This document shows, piece by piece, positions 45,013 through 55,849 of a stretch of DNA of 64,000 nt. A program made the position numbers and the translations under genes. Every line of letters starts with the position of its first letter. The stretch's first letter is position 1. The stretch is taken from assembly GCF_039535475.1 (NCBI RefSeq), contig NZ_BAAAXG010000016.1, forward strand, positions 47,271 through 111,270, written 5' to 3'. The notes beneath the pieces were generated by a model. That model saw nothing but the letters and a program-made list of their open reading frames with translations, had not been told where the DNA came from and searched no databases. The DNA comes from Streptomyces showdoensis. Its GTDB lineage: Bacteria > Actinomycetota > Actinomycetes > Streptomycetales > Streptomycetaceae.

Positions 45013-46526
45013 GTGGTAGAGGCTCGCATCACCGTCAACGGGGAAGAGACACCCCTCGCTCCGGCGCCGCCGCACACCACGGTGCTGGACTTCCTGCGCG
45101 AGCGCGGCCTGACCGGCACCAAGGAGGGCTGCGCCGAGGGCGAGTGCGGTGCCTGTTCCGTGCTGGTGGCCCGCCCGGGAGTGGACAAGCCCACCGACTG
45201 GGTGGCGGTCAACGCCTGCCTCGTCCCGGCGGCGGCCCTCGACGGCCAGGAACTCGTCACCTCCGAAGGCCTCGCCACCCCCGGGGCCCCCGGTACCCCG
45301 TCCACCCTGCACCCCGTCCAGGAGGAGATGGCGGTCCGCGGCGGTTCCCAGTGCGGCTACTGCACCCCGGGGTTCGTCTGCAGCATGGCCGCCGAGTACT
45401 ACCGGCCCGGCCGCCGCGCCCTCGCCGGCCCCGGCTCCCCCGCCGGCAGCGGGGACGACACCGGCTCGGACGCCGGCACCGGCCCCGGCACCGCCTGCGA
45501 CGCCGAGCACGGCCCGAACGGCTTCGACCTGCACGCGCTGAGCGGCAACCTGTGCCGCTGCACGGGGTACCGGCCCATCCGCGACGCCGCCTTCGCCGTC
45601 GGGGCGCCCGCCGACGACGACCCCCTCGCCCGGCGCCGCGACGAGGCTCCGCCCGCGCCGGTGGCCACCTCGTACGCCCAGGGCGGCGGCGTGTTCGTCC
45701 GCAAGGAGACCCTGGCCGAGACACTGCGGCTGCTGCGCGAGCGGCCCGACGCGGTGGTGGTCGCCGGCTCAACGGACTGGGGTGTGGAGGTCAACATCCG
45801 CTCCCGGCGCGCCGATTGCGTGGTCGCCGTCGACCGTCTCCCCGAGCTGCGCGAACTGCGCTTCGGGCCGGAGGTCCTGGAACTCGGGGCGGCGCTGACC
45901 CTCACCGAGATCGAACGGCGTCTGGGCGGCCGGGTGCCGCTGCTGGCCGAGCTCTTCCCGCAGTTCGCGTCCCGGCTCATCCGCAACGGGGCCACCCTCG
46001 GCGGCAACCTGGGCACCGGCTCCCCCATCGGTGACAGCGCGCCGGTGCTGCTCGCGCTCGACGCCTCCCTGGTGCTCGCCGACGCCGACGGGGAGCGCGA
46101 GGTGCCCCTCGCCGCGTACTTCACCGGCTACCGGCAGAGCGTGCGCCGGCCGGGCGAGCTGATCCGTGCCGTCCGCGTGCCGTTGCCGCTGTCGCCGGTC
46201 ACCGCCTTCCACAAGATCGCCAAGCGGCGGTTCGACGACATCTCCAGCGTGGCCGTCGCCTTCGCGCTCGACGTCGAGGACGGGATCGTCCGCACGGCGC
46301 GGATCGGACTCGGCGGCGTCGCCGCCACCCCGATCCGGGCGCTGGCGACCGAGGCGGCCCTGGAGGGCCGGCCGTGGACCGCGGAGACCGTCGAGGCCGC
46401 CGCGCCGGTGCTGCGGGAGGAGGGCACGCCGATGGACGACCACCGGGCCAGTGCCGCCTACCGCTCCGCGATGCTGGGCCAGAGCCTGTTGAAGCTGTAC
46501 GCGCGAACCACCGAGGCGGTGTCGTC

Positions 46527-46530
<4 letters not shown>
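45013..46530 (+). CDS. xdhA: Xanthine dehydrogenase small subunit (2Fe-2S and FAD domains)
   Basis: 505-residue electron-transfer subunit of xanthine dehydrogenase, which oxidises hypoxanthine and xanthine to urate. Start GTG 45013 after GGGGGA. Residues 1-75: plant-type ferredoxin domain with GCAEGECGACSV; then GGSQCGYCTPGFVC and GNLCRCTGYRPI for the second cluster. Between the two Cys motifs there are about 63 residues instead of the usual 31, the excess being a Gly/Asp/Ser-rich insert (PGSPAGSGDDTGSDAG). Residues 220-500: FAD domain with VVVAGSTDWGVEVN, RNGATLGGNLGTGSPIGDSA and HKIAKRRFDDISSVAVAF. The stop overlaps the xdhB ATG (ATGA). Confidence 0.94.
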
Positions 46531-48927
<2,397 letters not shown>

Positions 48928-48935
<8 letters not shown>

Positions 48936-49740
48936 CATGACGTGGTTCGCCGCGGTCGCGCGGTTGCGGGCACGCCGGGAGGCCGGCGTGCTCGTGACCG
49001 TCGCGACCGTGCGCGGCCACGCCCCGCGCAACGCCGGCGCGAAGCTGGTGGTCGGGCGGACCGAGACCTGGGGCTCGATCGGCGGAGGCAACGTGGAGGC
49101 CGTCACGATCGACCGGGCCCGGGAGATGATCGCCGCGGCCGCGCCGGAGCCGGAGCTCATCGACTTCGCCCTGAACGACAAGGTGTCCAACCGCCACGGG
49201 GTGCAGTGCTGCGGAGGCACCGTGTCCGTCCTGCTCGAACCCCTCCCGGTGGTGCGGGCGGTGGCGATCTTCGGGGGCGGGCACGTGGGTCTCGAACTGG
49301 CCCGGATCCTGGCCCGCCACGACCTGGACCTCCACCTGATCGACAGCCGCGCCGACACCCTCACCGCGCAACGGCTCGCCGTGCTCGACGACGCGGTGGC
49401 CCGGGTGCGGGTGCACCACACGCCGCTGCTGCCCGAGGAGGTCCTGGAGGCACTGCCGCCCGGCACCCACGTCCTGATCATGACCCACGACCACGCCGAG
49501 GACGCCGCGCTGTGCGACGCCGCTCTGCGCACCGGTCATCTCGGCTCCATCGGGCTGATCGGGTCGGCGGCCAAGTGGTCGCGGTTCCGCAAGCGCCTCG
49601 CCACCGAGGGCGGTCATGACGACGCCGTCATCGACCGGATCAAGACGCCGATCGGCCTGCCGGACATCGCGGGAAAGGAGCCCGCCACGATCGCGGTCAG
49701 CGTCGCGGCGGATCTGCTGCGCACCTTCGAGGCGGCTTGA
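48928..49740 (+). CDS. xdhC: Xanthine dehydrogenase accessory protein
   Basis: 270-residue chaperone that binds molybdenum cofactor, promotes its sulfuration and inserts it into XdhB. The N-terminal XdhC/CoxI domain has TVATVRGHAPRNAGAKLVVG and GSIGGGNVEAVTIDRAREMI, with Cys pair VQCCGGTVSVL as a likely sulfur/cofactor site. The C-terminal Rossmann domain has VAIFGGGHVGLELARILARH, MTHDHAEDAALCDAALRTG and YIGLIGS-like GSIGLIGSAAKWSRFRKRLA. GTG 48928 overlaps xdhB by 8 bases; ATG 48937 is an equally possible start. Completes the xdhABC operon. Confidence 0.94.
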
Positions 49741-49820
49741 GTCCGGGCGGGAGGGTCCGGCGGGACGTGGCCGGACGGGACGGTCCGGCCACGGCGACCG
49801 AAGCGCGGTGCTCGACGCTT

Positions 49821-49862
49821 GAACAAGGACGCATGAACAAGGACGCATGAACAAGGACGCAT
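49821..49862 (+). repeat. 14-bp tandem repeat, three perfect copies
   Basis: GAACAAGGACGCAT repeated three times without mismatch, about 80 bp after xdhC and 75 bp before the next gene. The unit is distinctly A-rich for this genome. Confidence 0.95.
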
Positions 49863-49937
49863 GCAGAAGACGCCTACATAAAGCGGGGATAACGGCCGGT
49901 TCAGGTCGCCGGCCGATATCCCGTACCGTTCCCAAGC

Positions 49938-50408
49938 ATGCGAAACTGGATGTTCGGCGGCATTTACGGCACCGTCCTGGCCAGCGCACTGCTCGCGGCG
50001 TTGCAGAGCGAAGGTGAACGCTTCACCCCGGTCTACGACGCGTTGTGGATCCTGGTCACCGCGATCGCGGCGGGTCTGGTGCACGGGTACGCGCACCACA
50101 TGGCCGCCCACCACACCGGCAGCGCCTCCGTGCGCTGGCGGCGCCTGGTGACCGCGCTGGGCGAGGAGTGGCCCCTGGTGGTCGCCGTCCTGCCCACCGT
50201 GGCCCTGCTCCTGGTCGCCGGGGCGGCGGACTGGAGCGAGGCGCCGGTCACGACGTTTGGGCTCACGCTCAACACCCTGCTGCTCGGCGCCTGGGGAACC
50301 TTCGCCGCCCTGAGATCCGGCTACCGGCGCCGGTCGGCCGTGCTCGTGGGCCTGGCGGACGCGACGATCGGGCTGGCGATCGCGGTGGCCAACGCGCTGA
50401 TCAAGTAG
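49938..50408 (+). CDS. Small integral membrane protein
   Basis: 156 residues, ATG 49938. Four predicted helices: WMFGGIYGTVLASALLAALQ, LWILVTAIAAGLVHGYAHHM (with a His-rich turn AHHMAAHHTG), PLVVAVLPTVALLLVAGAAD and LTLNTLLLGAWGTFAALRSG/VLVGLADATIGLAIAVANAL. TACCGT lies 8-9 nt before the ATG, so a leaderless transcript is possible. Function unknown; unrelated in appearance to the xdh operon. Confidence 0.8.
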   Translation: MRNWMFGGIYGTVLASALLAALQSEGERFTPVYDALWILVTAIAAGLVHGYAHHMAAHHTGSASVRWRRLVTALGEEWPLVVAVLPTVALLLVAGAADWSEAPVTTFGLTLNTLLLGAWGTFAALRSGYRRRSAVLVGLADATIGLAIAVANALIK

Positions 50409-50448
50409 GGGCGCGCCCGGGGGCGGCGGCCGCGATCCGCCTGCCGCG

Positions 50449-50895
50449 TCAGGGGGCGGGGACGGGGCCGCCGGGGCGGAACCGCTCCACTCCGACGATG
50501 TGGCGCACCTTGACCGGCCGCACGATCACGGCGACCCGCCGCTCCCCCGGCATGATCCACGGATAGCGCTCGCAGCCCAGGTACTTGTGTGCCATCCGGT
50601 CCATCCGCTCGTGCGCCTCCTCGCCCTCGACGAAGCGGGAGACGACGCCGCTGATCTGCACGCGGTCGTACGGATCGGCGGCGTCCACGTGGGAGAGGTA
50701 GACGCGGGGGTCGTTGCGGAGGTTCTCCTCCTTCACCCGGCCCACGGACGTGTTGAACGCCAGCTTCCCCTCGCCCTCCAGGTCCACCCACATCGGGCTG
50801 ACCTGCGGGGCGCCGTCGAGGCACACCGTGCCGACGTACCAGATGTTGGGGGCGAGGAGCCGGGCGCGGACAGCGGGGGCGAGAGTCTGCGTCAT
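50449..50895 (-). CDS. PPOX-class (pyridoxamine-phosphate-oxidase-like) flavin/F420 protein
   Basis: 148-residue split-barrel flavoprotein. IWYVGTVCLDGAPQVSPMWV is the classic first strand pair, then FNTSVGRVKEENLRNDPRVY (cofactor-phosphate binding loop with K-x-x-N-L), VQISGVVSRFVEGEEAHERM and KYLGCERYPWIMPGERRVAV. Actinobacterial members bind FMN, haem or F420 and reduce small molecules; the substrate is unknown. It converges with the membrane-protein gene; stops are 40 bp apart. Confidence 0.9.
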   Translation of the reverse strand: MTQTLAPAVRARLLAPNIWYVGTVCLDGAPQVSPMWVDLEGEGKLAFNTSVGRVKEENLRNDPRVYLSHVDAADPYDRVQISGVVSRFVEGEEAHERMDRMAHKYLGCERYPWIMPGERRVAVIVRPVKVRHIVGVERFRPGGPVPAP

Positions 50896-51057
50896 CGCCC
50901 GAGACTACCGACGACGACCGTCCTGGCGGAATGGCGCGGAGGGTGCGCGTACCCGTCGGTCACGCGTGATGGACAGTGCGGGGAGACTGTGCTCTCCTGC
51001 GGACTCGAACCGACGCGCCCTCGCCCCACCGTCCCGCTCAGGAAGGATGCCTGACCG

Positions 51058-52317
51058 ATGGTCACCCGAGTGCCTCGTGACGTTCCCGCCGTACCCGACG
51101 TGCCCGGCGTGGCCGCCGCACCCGCCGCACCCGCCGCACCCGATGTCCTCGCGCCGGCGAGGCTCGGCCCGCTGACCCTGCGCAACCGGATCGTCAAGGC
51201 GGCCACGTTCGAAGGCGCCACCCCCGACGGCCTCGTCACCGACCGGCTGGTCGACTACCACCGCGGGCCGGCCGCCGGCGGGGTGGGCATGACGACCGTC
51301 GCGTACCTGGCGGTGGCCCCGGAGGGACGGACCGAGCGGCGCCAGATCTGGATGCGGCCCGAGGCCGTTCCGGGGCTGCGCCGGCTGACGGAGGCCGTGC
51401 ACGCCGAGGGAGCGGCCGTGGCGGCGCAGATCGGGCACGCCGGACCGGTCGCCAACGCCGCCTCCAACCGGCGCCCGGCCCTCGCCCCGACCCGCCGGTT
51501 CAGTCCGCTCGGCATGCGGACCACGCGGGCGGCCACCGAGTCCGACATCGAGCGGATCATCGCGGCGCACGGAGAGGCCGCCCGGCTCGCGGTCGACGCG
51601 GGCTTCGACGCCGTGGAGATCCATCTGGGGCACAACTACTTCGCGAGCGCGTTCCTGAGCCCCCGGCTGAACCGACGCCGGGACCGGTACGGCGGGAGCC
51701 TCGCCAACCGGGCCACCGTCGCTCGGGACGCCGCCCGCGCCGTGCGCGACGCCGTCGGCGACCGCGTCGCCGTCACCGCGAAGCTGAACATGGACGACGG
51801 CGTCCCCGGCGGCATCTGGCTCGACGAGAGCCTGCAGCTCGCCCGCTGGCTCCAGGACGACGGCACGGTCGACGCCCTGGAGCTCACCGCCGGCAGCTCC
51901 CTGCTCAACCCGATGTACCTCTTCCGCGGCGGCGCGCCCCTACGGGACTTCGCGGCCACCTTCCCGCGGCCCCAGCGCCTCGGCGTGCTGGCGCTGGGCG
52001 GACGCTTCCTGATCGAGTACCCCTACGAGGAGGCGTACCTGCTGGACTCGGCCCGGCAGTTCCGCGCGGAACTGGACCTGCCGCTGATCCTGCTCGGCGG
52101 CATAGCCGACCTCGCCACCGCGCGGCGTGCCATGGCCGAGGGCTTCGACTTCGTGGCCATGGGGCGCGCCCTGCTCCGCGAGCCCGACCTGGTCAACCGC
52201 TACCGGGCCGGTACGAGCAGCACGTCGCTGTGCGTCCACTGCAACCGTTGCATGCCGACGATCTACACGGGCACCCGCTGCGTCCTGGTGGATCCGGAGC
52301 CGCTGCCCCGGATCTGA
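51058..52317 (+). CDS. NADH:flavin oxidoreductase (Old Yellow Enzyme family)
   Basis: 419-residue FMN TIM-barrel reductase; ATG 51058 follows AGGAAGG. After a Val/Pro/Ala-rich N-terminal extension (residues 1-30) come LGPLTLRNRIVKAATFEGAT, AQIGHAGPVANAASNRRPAL, DAVEIHLGHNYFASAFLSPR with the NRRRDRYGGSLANRAT loop, and FVAMGRALLREPDLVNRY for FMN phosphate. At the C-terminus CVHCNRCMPTIYTGTRC keeps the C-x2-C-x2-C-x10-C spacing of the [4Fe-4S] site of 2,4-dienoyl-CoA reductases, but the FAD/NAD domain that normally follows is absent. Reaction probably enone or related reduction. Confidence 0.9.
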   Translation: MVTRVPRDVPAVPDVPGVAAAPAAPAAPDVLAPARLGPLTLRNRIVKAATFEGATPDGLVTDRLVDYHRGPAAGGVGMTTVAYLAVAPEGRTERRQIWMRPEAVPGLRRLTEAVHAEGAAVAAQIGHAGPVANAASNRRPALAPTRRFSPLGMRTTRAATESDIERIIAAHGEAARLAVDAGFDAVEIHLGHNYFASAFLSPRLNRRRDRYGGSLANRATVARDAARAVRDAVGDRVAVTAKLNMDDGVPGGIWLDESLQLARWLQDDGTVDALELTAGSSLLNPMYLFRGGAPLRDFAATFPRPQRLGVLALGGRFLIEYPYEEAYLLDSARQFRAELDLPLILLGGIADLATARRAMAEGFDFVAMGRALLREPDLVNRYRAGTSSTSLCVHCNRCMPTIYTGTRCVLVDPEPLPRI

Positions 52318-52552
52318 CCCGGGGGCCCTGAAGCCCGGGAGCCCTGGAGACCCGGAGCCCCGGCGACCCGGAGTCCCAGAACACCGGAGCACCGATACCG
52401 CCGTCCCCGGCCGGCGCGGGACGGCCGCCCCGGATGCGCTCCGCCACGGATGGACGAGGAAGTTCCCCCGTGTCGGGGAAGAGGACCCCCGCGAGGGGTG
52501 AAACGCGGAGGGCGTCCGCATCGACCGCGCCTGGAGGCCGGTTGATGCGGGC

Positions 52553-52858
52553 ATGAGTTCCGTTGCGAGCAGTCCGATACTGACCAGCGCCGCGTCGAGC
52601 ACTGCCGAAGGGGTGGGCGCGGAAACCGCGTCCGGGCCCATACTGAGGCTGACCTGGCCGGATCCGCACACGCCCCGGACAAGGCGCACCCCTCACCAGT
52701 CCTCCAGGCGTCGCCCCGCGCCTCGCTACGGCCGCCTCGGCCCGTACCTCCGGCTCCAGTGCTACGCCGCCGTCGGGCACTTCCTCCGCGGCCTTGCCTA
52801 CGGCACCGGCCTCGGCCTCGCCGGCGCCCTCGTCTCCAGGATGCGCGGACTGTGGTGA
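52553..52858 (+). CDS. Possible small hypothetical protein
   Basis: 101 codons from ATG 52553. The C-terminal 45 residues (RLGPYLRLQCYAAVGHFLRG, LAYGTGLGLAGALVSRMRGL) look like a real amphipathic or membrane-associated segment. The N-terminal half is low-complexity Ser/Ala/Arg. No strong ribosome site and no recognised family, so coding status is uncertain. Confidence 0.4.
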   Translation: MSSVASSPILTSAASSTAEGVGAETASGPILRLTWPDPHTPRTRRTPHQSSRRRPAPRYGRLGPYLRLQCYAAVGHFLRGLAYGTGLGLAGALVSRMRGLW

Positions 52859-53088
52859 TACCCCCGGCGGCCTGAGACGGCCGTGGGCCCGGTGGGCGGC
52901 GGACGCCGTCCACCGGGCCCCAGGTGCAGGGAGCACCGATCCCCGGGACGGCGATCACCGGCGACGGGTGTCCGTACGGGCGGGGCGCGTCCACGCCGGG
53001 GCTCGGCTCCGTGCGGCGGCGCGGCCGGCCCGGCCGCGTCGGCCGCGCCCCGTCACCCGGGGTCGGGGGCCGGCCGCTCCGCGTCCCG

Positions 53089-53811
53089 TCAGCCCTGCCC
53101 GGTGGGACGCAGCTCCCGTTCGAGGGCGGCCAGGGCGAAGGCGTGCGCGGAGGCGTGCTGCCAGCGGGACCGGCCGAACATCACGTCCTCGGAGATCCCG
53201 CTCAGCATGGCCACGGCCCGGATGGTGAACTCCGGGATGTCCACGTCGGCGAAGTGACCCAGGTCCCGGCCCTCCCGGAGGATGGCCTCCAGGCGCTCGT
53301 CCCAGCCGTCCAGCAGTTCGGTGAGGACGTGCCGGCCCGCTTCGTCGTGGCGCTGGGCCAGTACCTGCGTCCACAGCGCGTAGCGATCGTCGCCCTGGTG
53401 GCGGGGCAGGTAGAAGCGGACGAACAGGTCCAGCTTCTCGGCGGGGGACGCGGCCCGGTCGGCGGCCTCCTGGAACCGGGCCCAGAGGTCCGCCTGGCTC
53501 CAGGCGAGGACTTCGAGCAGGAGCCGGTCCTTCTTGCCGAAGTGATACAGGATGTGCCCGGTGCTCATGCCGGCCCGCGCGGCGATGTCGGACATCCGCA
53601 GGGCCGCCGTGCCCTTCTCGGCGATGAGGCCGATGGCGGCCCGCATGGCCCGCCCCCGCGCCTCGTCCCCGCTGGGCTGGCGCTTCCTGTCGGTCGGCAC
53701 CCGGGCCGCGGGCCGCGAGGCGCCGCGGCTCCCGGCGTCCGCCGCCCCGGTCACGCCCTTCGGCGGGGAGGGGCGGTCGGGCAGGGCGGGCCCGGTCTCT
53801 GACGTCGGCAT
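53089..53811 (-). CDS. TetR-family transcriptional regulator
   Basis: 240 residues; a disordered N-terminal 45 residues precede the helix-turn-helix AAIGLIAEKGTAALRMSDIA and ARAGMSTGHILYHFGKKDRL. The C-terminal ligand domain (FVRFYLPRHQGDDRYALWTQ, FTIRAVAMLSGISEDVMFG) is of the BetI-like type. It is divergent from the amidase with 174 bp between the starts, and that gap contains two TAGAC/GTCTA-type dyads, so it most likely represses the amidase and itself. Confidence 0.92.
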   Translation of the reverse strand: MPTSETGPALPDRPSPPKGVTGAADAGSRGASRPAARVPTDRKRQPSGDEARGRAMRAAIGLIAEKGTAALRMSDIAARAGMSTGHILYHFGKKDRLLLEVLAWSQADLWARFQEAADRAASPAEKLDLFVRFYLPRHQGDDRYALWTQVLAQRHDEAGRHVLTELLDGWDERLEAILREGRDLGHFADVDIPEFTIRAVAMLSGISEDVMFGRSRWQHASAHAFALAALERELRPTGQG

Positions 53812-53837
53812 GAGCTCACCTTCGGTTCCGAAAATCC

Positions 53838-53882
53838 AGACTCCGAAGTCTAGGTTCCGGCCATCTAGACCACTAGTCTAGA
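53838..53882. promoter_or_regulatory. Paired operator dyads between TetR gene and amidase
   Basis: Two inverted repeats: AGACT-CCGA-AGTCT (53838-53851) and TCTAGAC-CACTA-GTCTAGA (53864-53882), with a further TCTAG half-site at 53890-53894. The region is A/T-rich compared with its surroundings, as expected for a regulated divergent promoter. Confidence 0.7.
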
Positions 53883-53985
53883 CTGAAAATCTAGTTAGAG
53901 TGCTGGGAGTGGGGCGGCCGCCCGTGTGCGGCCGCCCCACCGCCGGCGGCCTGCCTGTATGACCCACCACCCGGGAGACACCCAC

Positions 53986-55722
53986 ATGACGCGCGGATTC
54001 GATGTCGTGGAGACCTGTATCGCCGACCTGCGCGCGGCGCTGGAGAAGGGCGAGACCACCTCGGTCGAGCTGCTCGACGCCTACCTCGCGCGGATCGACG
54101 CGTACGACCGGCCCGGCACGGCCACCGCGCTGAACGCGATGGTCGTGATGAACCCGCGCGCCCGGGCGGAGGCGGAGGCCTCCGACGCGCGCCGCGCCCG
54201 CGGCGAGACGCTCGGCCCGCTGGACGGCATCCCGTACACCGCCAAGGACAGCTACCTCGCCGAGGGGCTCACGGCCGCGTCCGGCTCCCCGGCGTTCGAG
54301 CACCTCGTCGCCCAGCGCGACGCCTTCGCGATCGAGCGGCTGCGCGCCGGCGGCGCGGTCCTCATCGGCCTGACCAACATGCCGCCGATGGCGAACGGCG
54401 GCATGCAGCGCGGTGTGTACGGCCGCGCCGAGAGCCCGTACAGCGCCGAGTGGCTCACCAGCGCGTACGGCTCCGGCTCCTCCAACGGCTCGGGCACCGC
54501 GACCGCGGCCTCGTTCGGAGCCTTCGGCCTCGGCGAGGAGACCTGGTCCTCGGGCCGCGCCCCGGCCTCGAACAACGCCCTGTGCGCCTACACCCCCAGC
54601 CGCGGCGTGATCTCGGTCCGTGGCAACTGGCCGCTCGTACCGACGATGGACGTCGTGGTCCCGCACACCCGCACCATGGCCGACCTGCTGGAACTGCTCG
54701 ACGTCATCGTCGCCGACGACTCCGACACGCGCGGGGACCTGTGGCGTGCGCAGCCGTGGGTGCAGCTGCCCTCGGCGTCGCAGGTGCGGCCCGACTCGTA
54801 CCCGGCGCTCGCCCCCGCCGACGCCGGGGCGGCGTCCGAGGCGCTCGCCGGCAAGCGCGTCGGCGTCCCCAGGATGTACATCAACGCCGACCCCGAGGCC
54901 GGCACGAACCCGGACGGAGGCATCGGCGGCCAGACCGGGCAGCGCGTCGTCACGCGCCCCTCGGTGATCGCGCTGTGGGAGGCGGCGCGCCGTGACCTGG
55001 AGGCCGCCGGCGCGGAGGTGGTCGAGGTCGACTTCCCCGTGGTGTCGAACTACGAGTCCGACCGCCCGGGAGCGCCCTCGCTGTTCACCCGCGGGCTGGT
55101 CAGCCGCGCGTACCTCACCTTCGAGATCGAGGACCTGTCCGCCTGGGCCTGGGACGACTTCCTGCGCGCCAACGGGGACCCGGCGCTGTCGAGCCTGGCC
55201 GACGTCGACGCCACCCGCATCTGGCCCAAGCAGGAGGGCGAGCTGCCGGACCGGTACGAGGGCTTCGACGACACGATCGGCGACTACCCGCGCTTCGTGC
55301 GCGAGCGCCCGTACGCGTCCCTCGCCGACATGCCGCTCCTCGAGCAGGGGCTGCGCGGGCTGGAGGAGACGCGCCGCGTCGACCTGGAGCTGTGGATGGA
55401 CGACCTGGGCCTGGACGCGGTCGTCTTCCCCGCGGTCGCCGACGTCGGCCCCGCGGACATGGACGTCAACGAGGCGTCCGCCGACCTCGGCTGGCGCAAC
55501 GGCGTCTGGGTCGCCAACGGCAACCTGGTCCCCCGCCACCTCGGCATCCCGACCGTGACCGTGCCCATGGGCACCATGACGGACACCGGCATGCCCGTCG
55601 GCCTGACCTTCGCGGGCCGCGCCTACGAGGACAACACCCTGCTGTCCCTCGCGGCTGCCTTCGAGAAGACCGGCAACCGCCGCACGACGCCCTCGCGCAC
55701 GCCGCGCCTGGCCGCGCAGTGA
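53986..55722 (+). CDS. Amidase (amidase-signature family)
   Basis: 578-residue amide hydrolase with the Ser-cisSer-Lys triad. ATG 53986 has CGGGAGA upstream; ATG 53959 is an alternative. Seen: LDGIPYTAKDSYLAEGLTAA with the catalytic Lys; GSGSSNGSGTATAASFGAFG, a variant of the GGSSGGS glycine-serine loop with the cis-Ser; GEETWSSGRAPASNNALCAY with the nucleophilic Ser before G-R-x-P. The C-terminal part has LVPRHLGIPTVTVPMGTMTD and GMPVGLTFAGRAYEDNTLLS. Overall it is closer to the fungal-type/long amidases than to GatA. Probably controlled by the divergent TetR protein. Confidence 0.93.
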   Translation: MTRGFDVVETCIADLRAALEKGETTSVELLDAYLARIDAYDRPGTATALNAMVVMNPRARAEAEASDARRARGETLGPLDGIPYTAKDSYLAEGLTAASGSPAFEHLVAQRDAFAIERLRAGGAVLIGLTNMPPMANGGMQRGVYGRAESPYSAEWLTSAYGSGSSNGSGTATAASFGAFGLGEETWSSGRAPASNNALCAYTPSRGVISVRGNWPLVPTMDVVVPHTRTMADLLELLDVIVADDSDTRGDLWRAQPWVQLPSASQVRPDSYPALAPADAGAASEALAGKRVGVPRMYINADPEAGTNPDGGIGGQTGQRVVTRPSVIALWEAARRDLEAAGAEVVEVDFPVVSNYESDRPGAPSLFTRGLVSRAYLTFEIEDLSAWAWDDFLRANGDPALSSLADVDATRIWPKQEGELPDRYEGFDDTIGDYPRFVRERPYASLADMPLLEQGLRGLEETRRVDLELWMDDLGLDAVVFPAVADVGPADMDVNEASADLGWRNGVWVANGNLVPRHLGIPTVTVPMGTMTDTGMPVGLTFAGRAYEDNTLLSLAAAFEKTGNRRTTPSRTPRLAAQ

Positions 55723-55728
55723 CCTGAG

Positions 55729-55758
55729 GAGGTACCGGGGCCGCCGCCCCGGTACCTC
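55729..55758 (+). terminator. Hairpin terminator 1 after amidase
   Basis: Perfect 13-bp inverted repeat GAGGTACCGGGGC/GCCCCGGTACCTC with a 4-base loop, starting 6 bases after the amidase stop. Confidence 0.85.
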
Positions 55759-55764
55759 CGCCGT

Positions 55765-55801
55765 CGGCGCCGCACCCGGCTCGTCACCGGGTGCGGCGCC
55801 G
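55765..55801. terminator. Hairpin terminator 2, convergent region
   Basis: Perfect 15-bp inverted repeat CGGCGCCGCACCCGG and complement, 7-base loop, directly behind terminator 1 and before the convergent hydrolase gene. It can serve both strands. Confidence 0.85.
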
Positions 55802-55849
55802 ACGGACCGGCCGAGGACCGGCAGGGTCGACGTCCCTCGGGCGGTCGGC

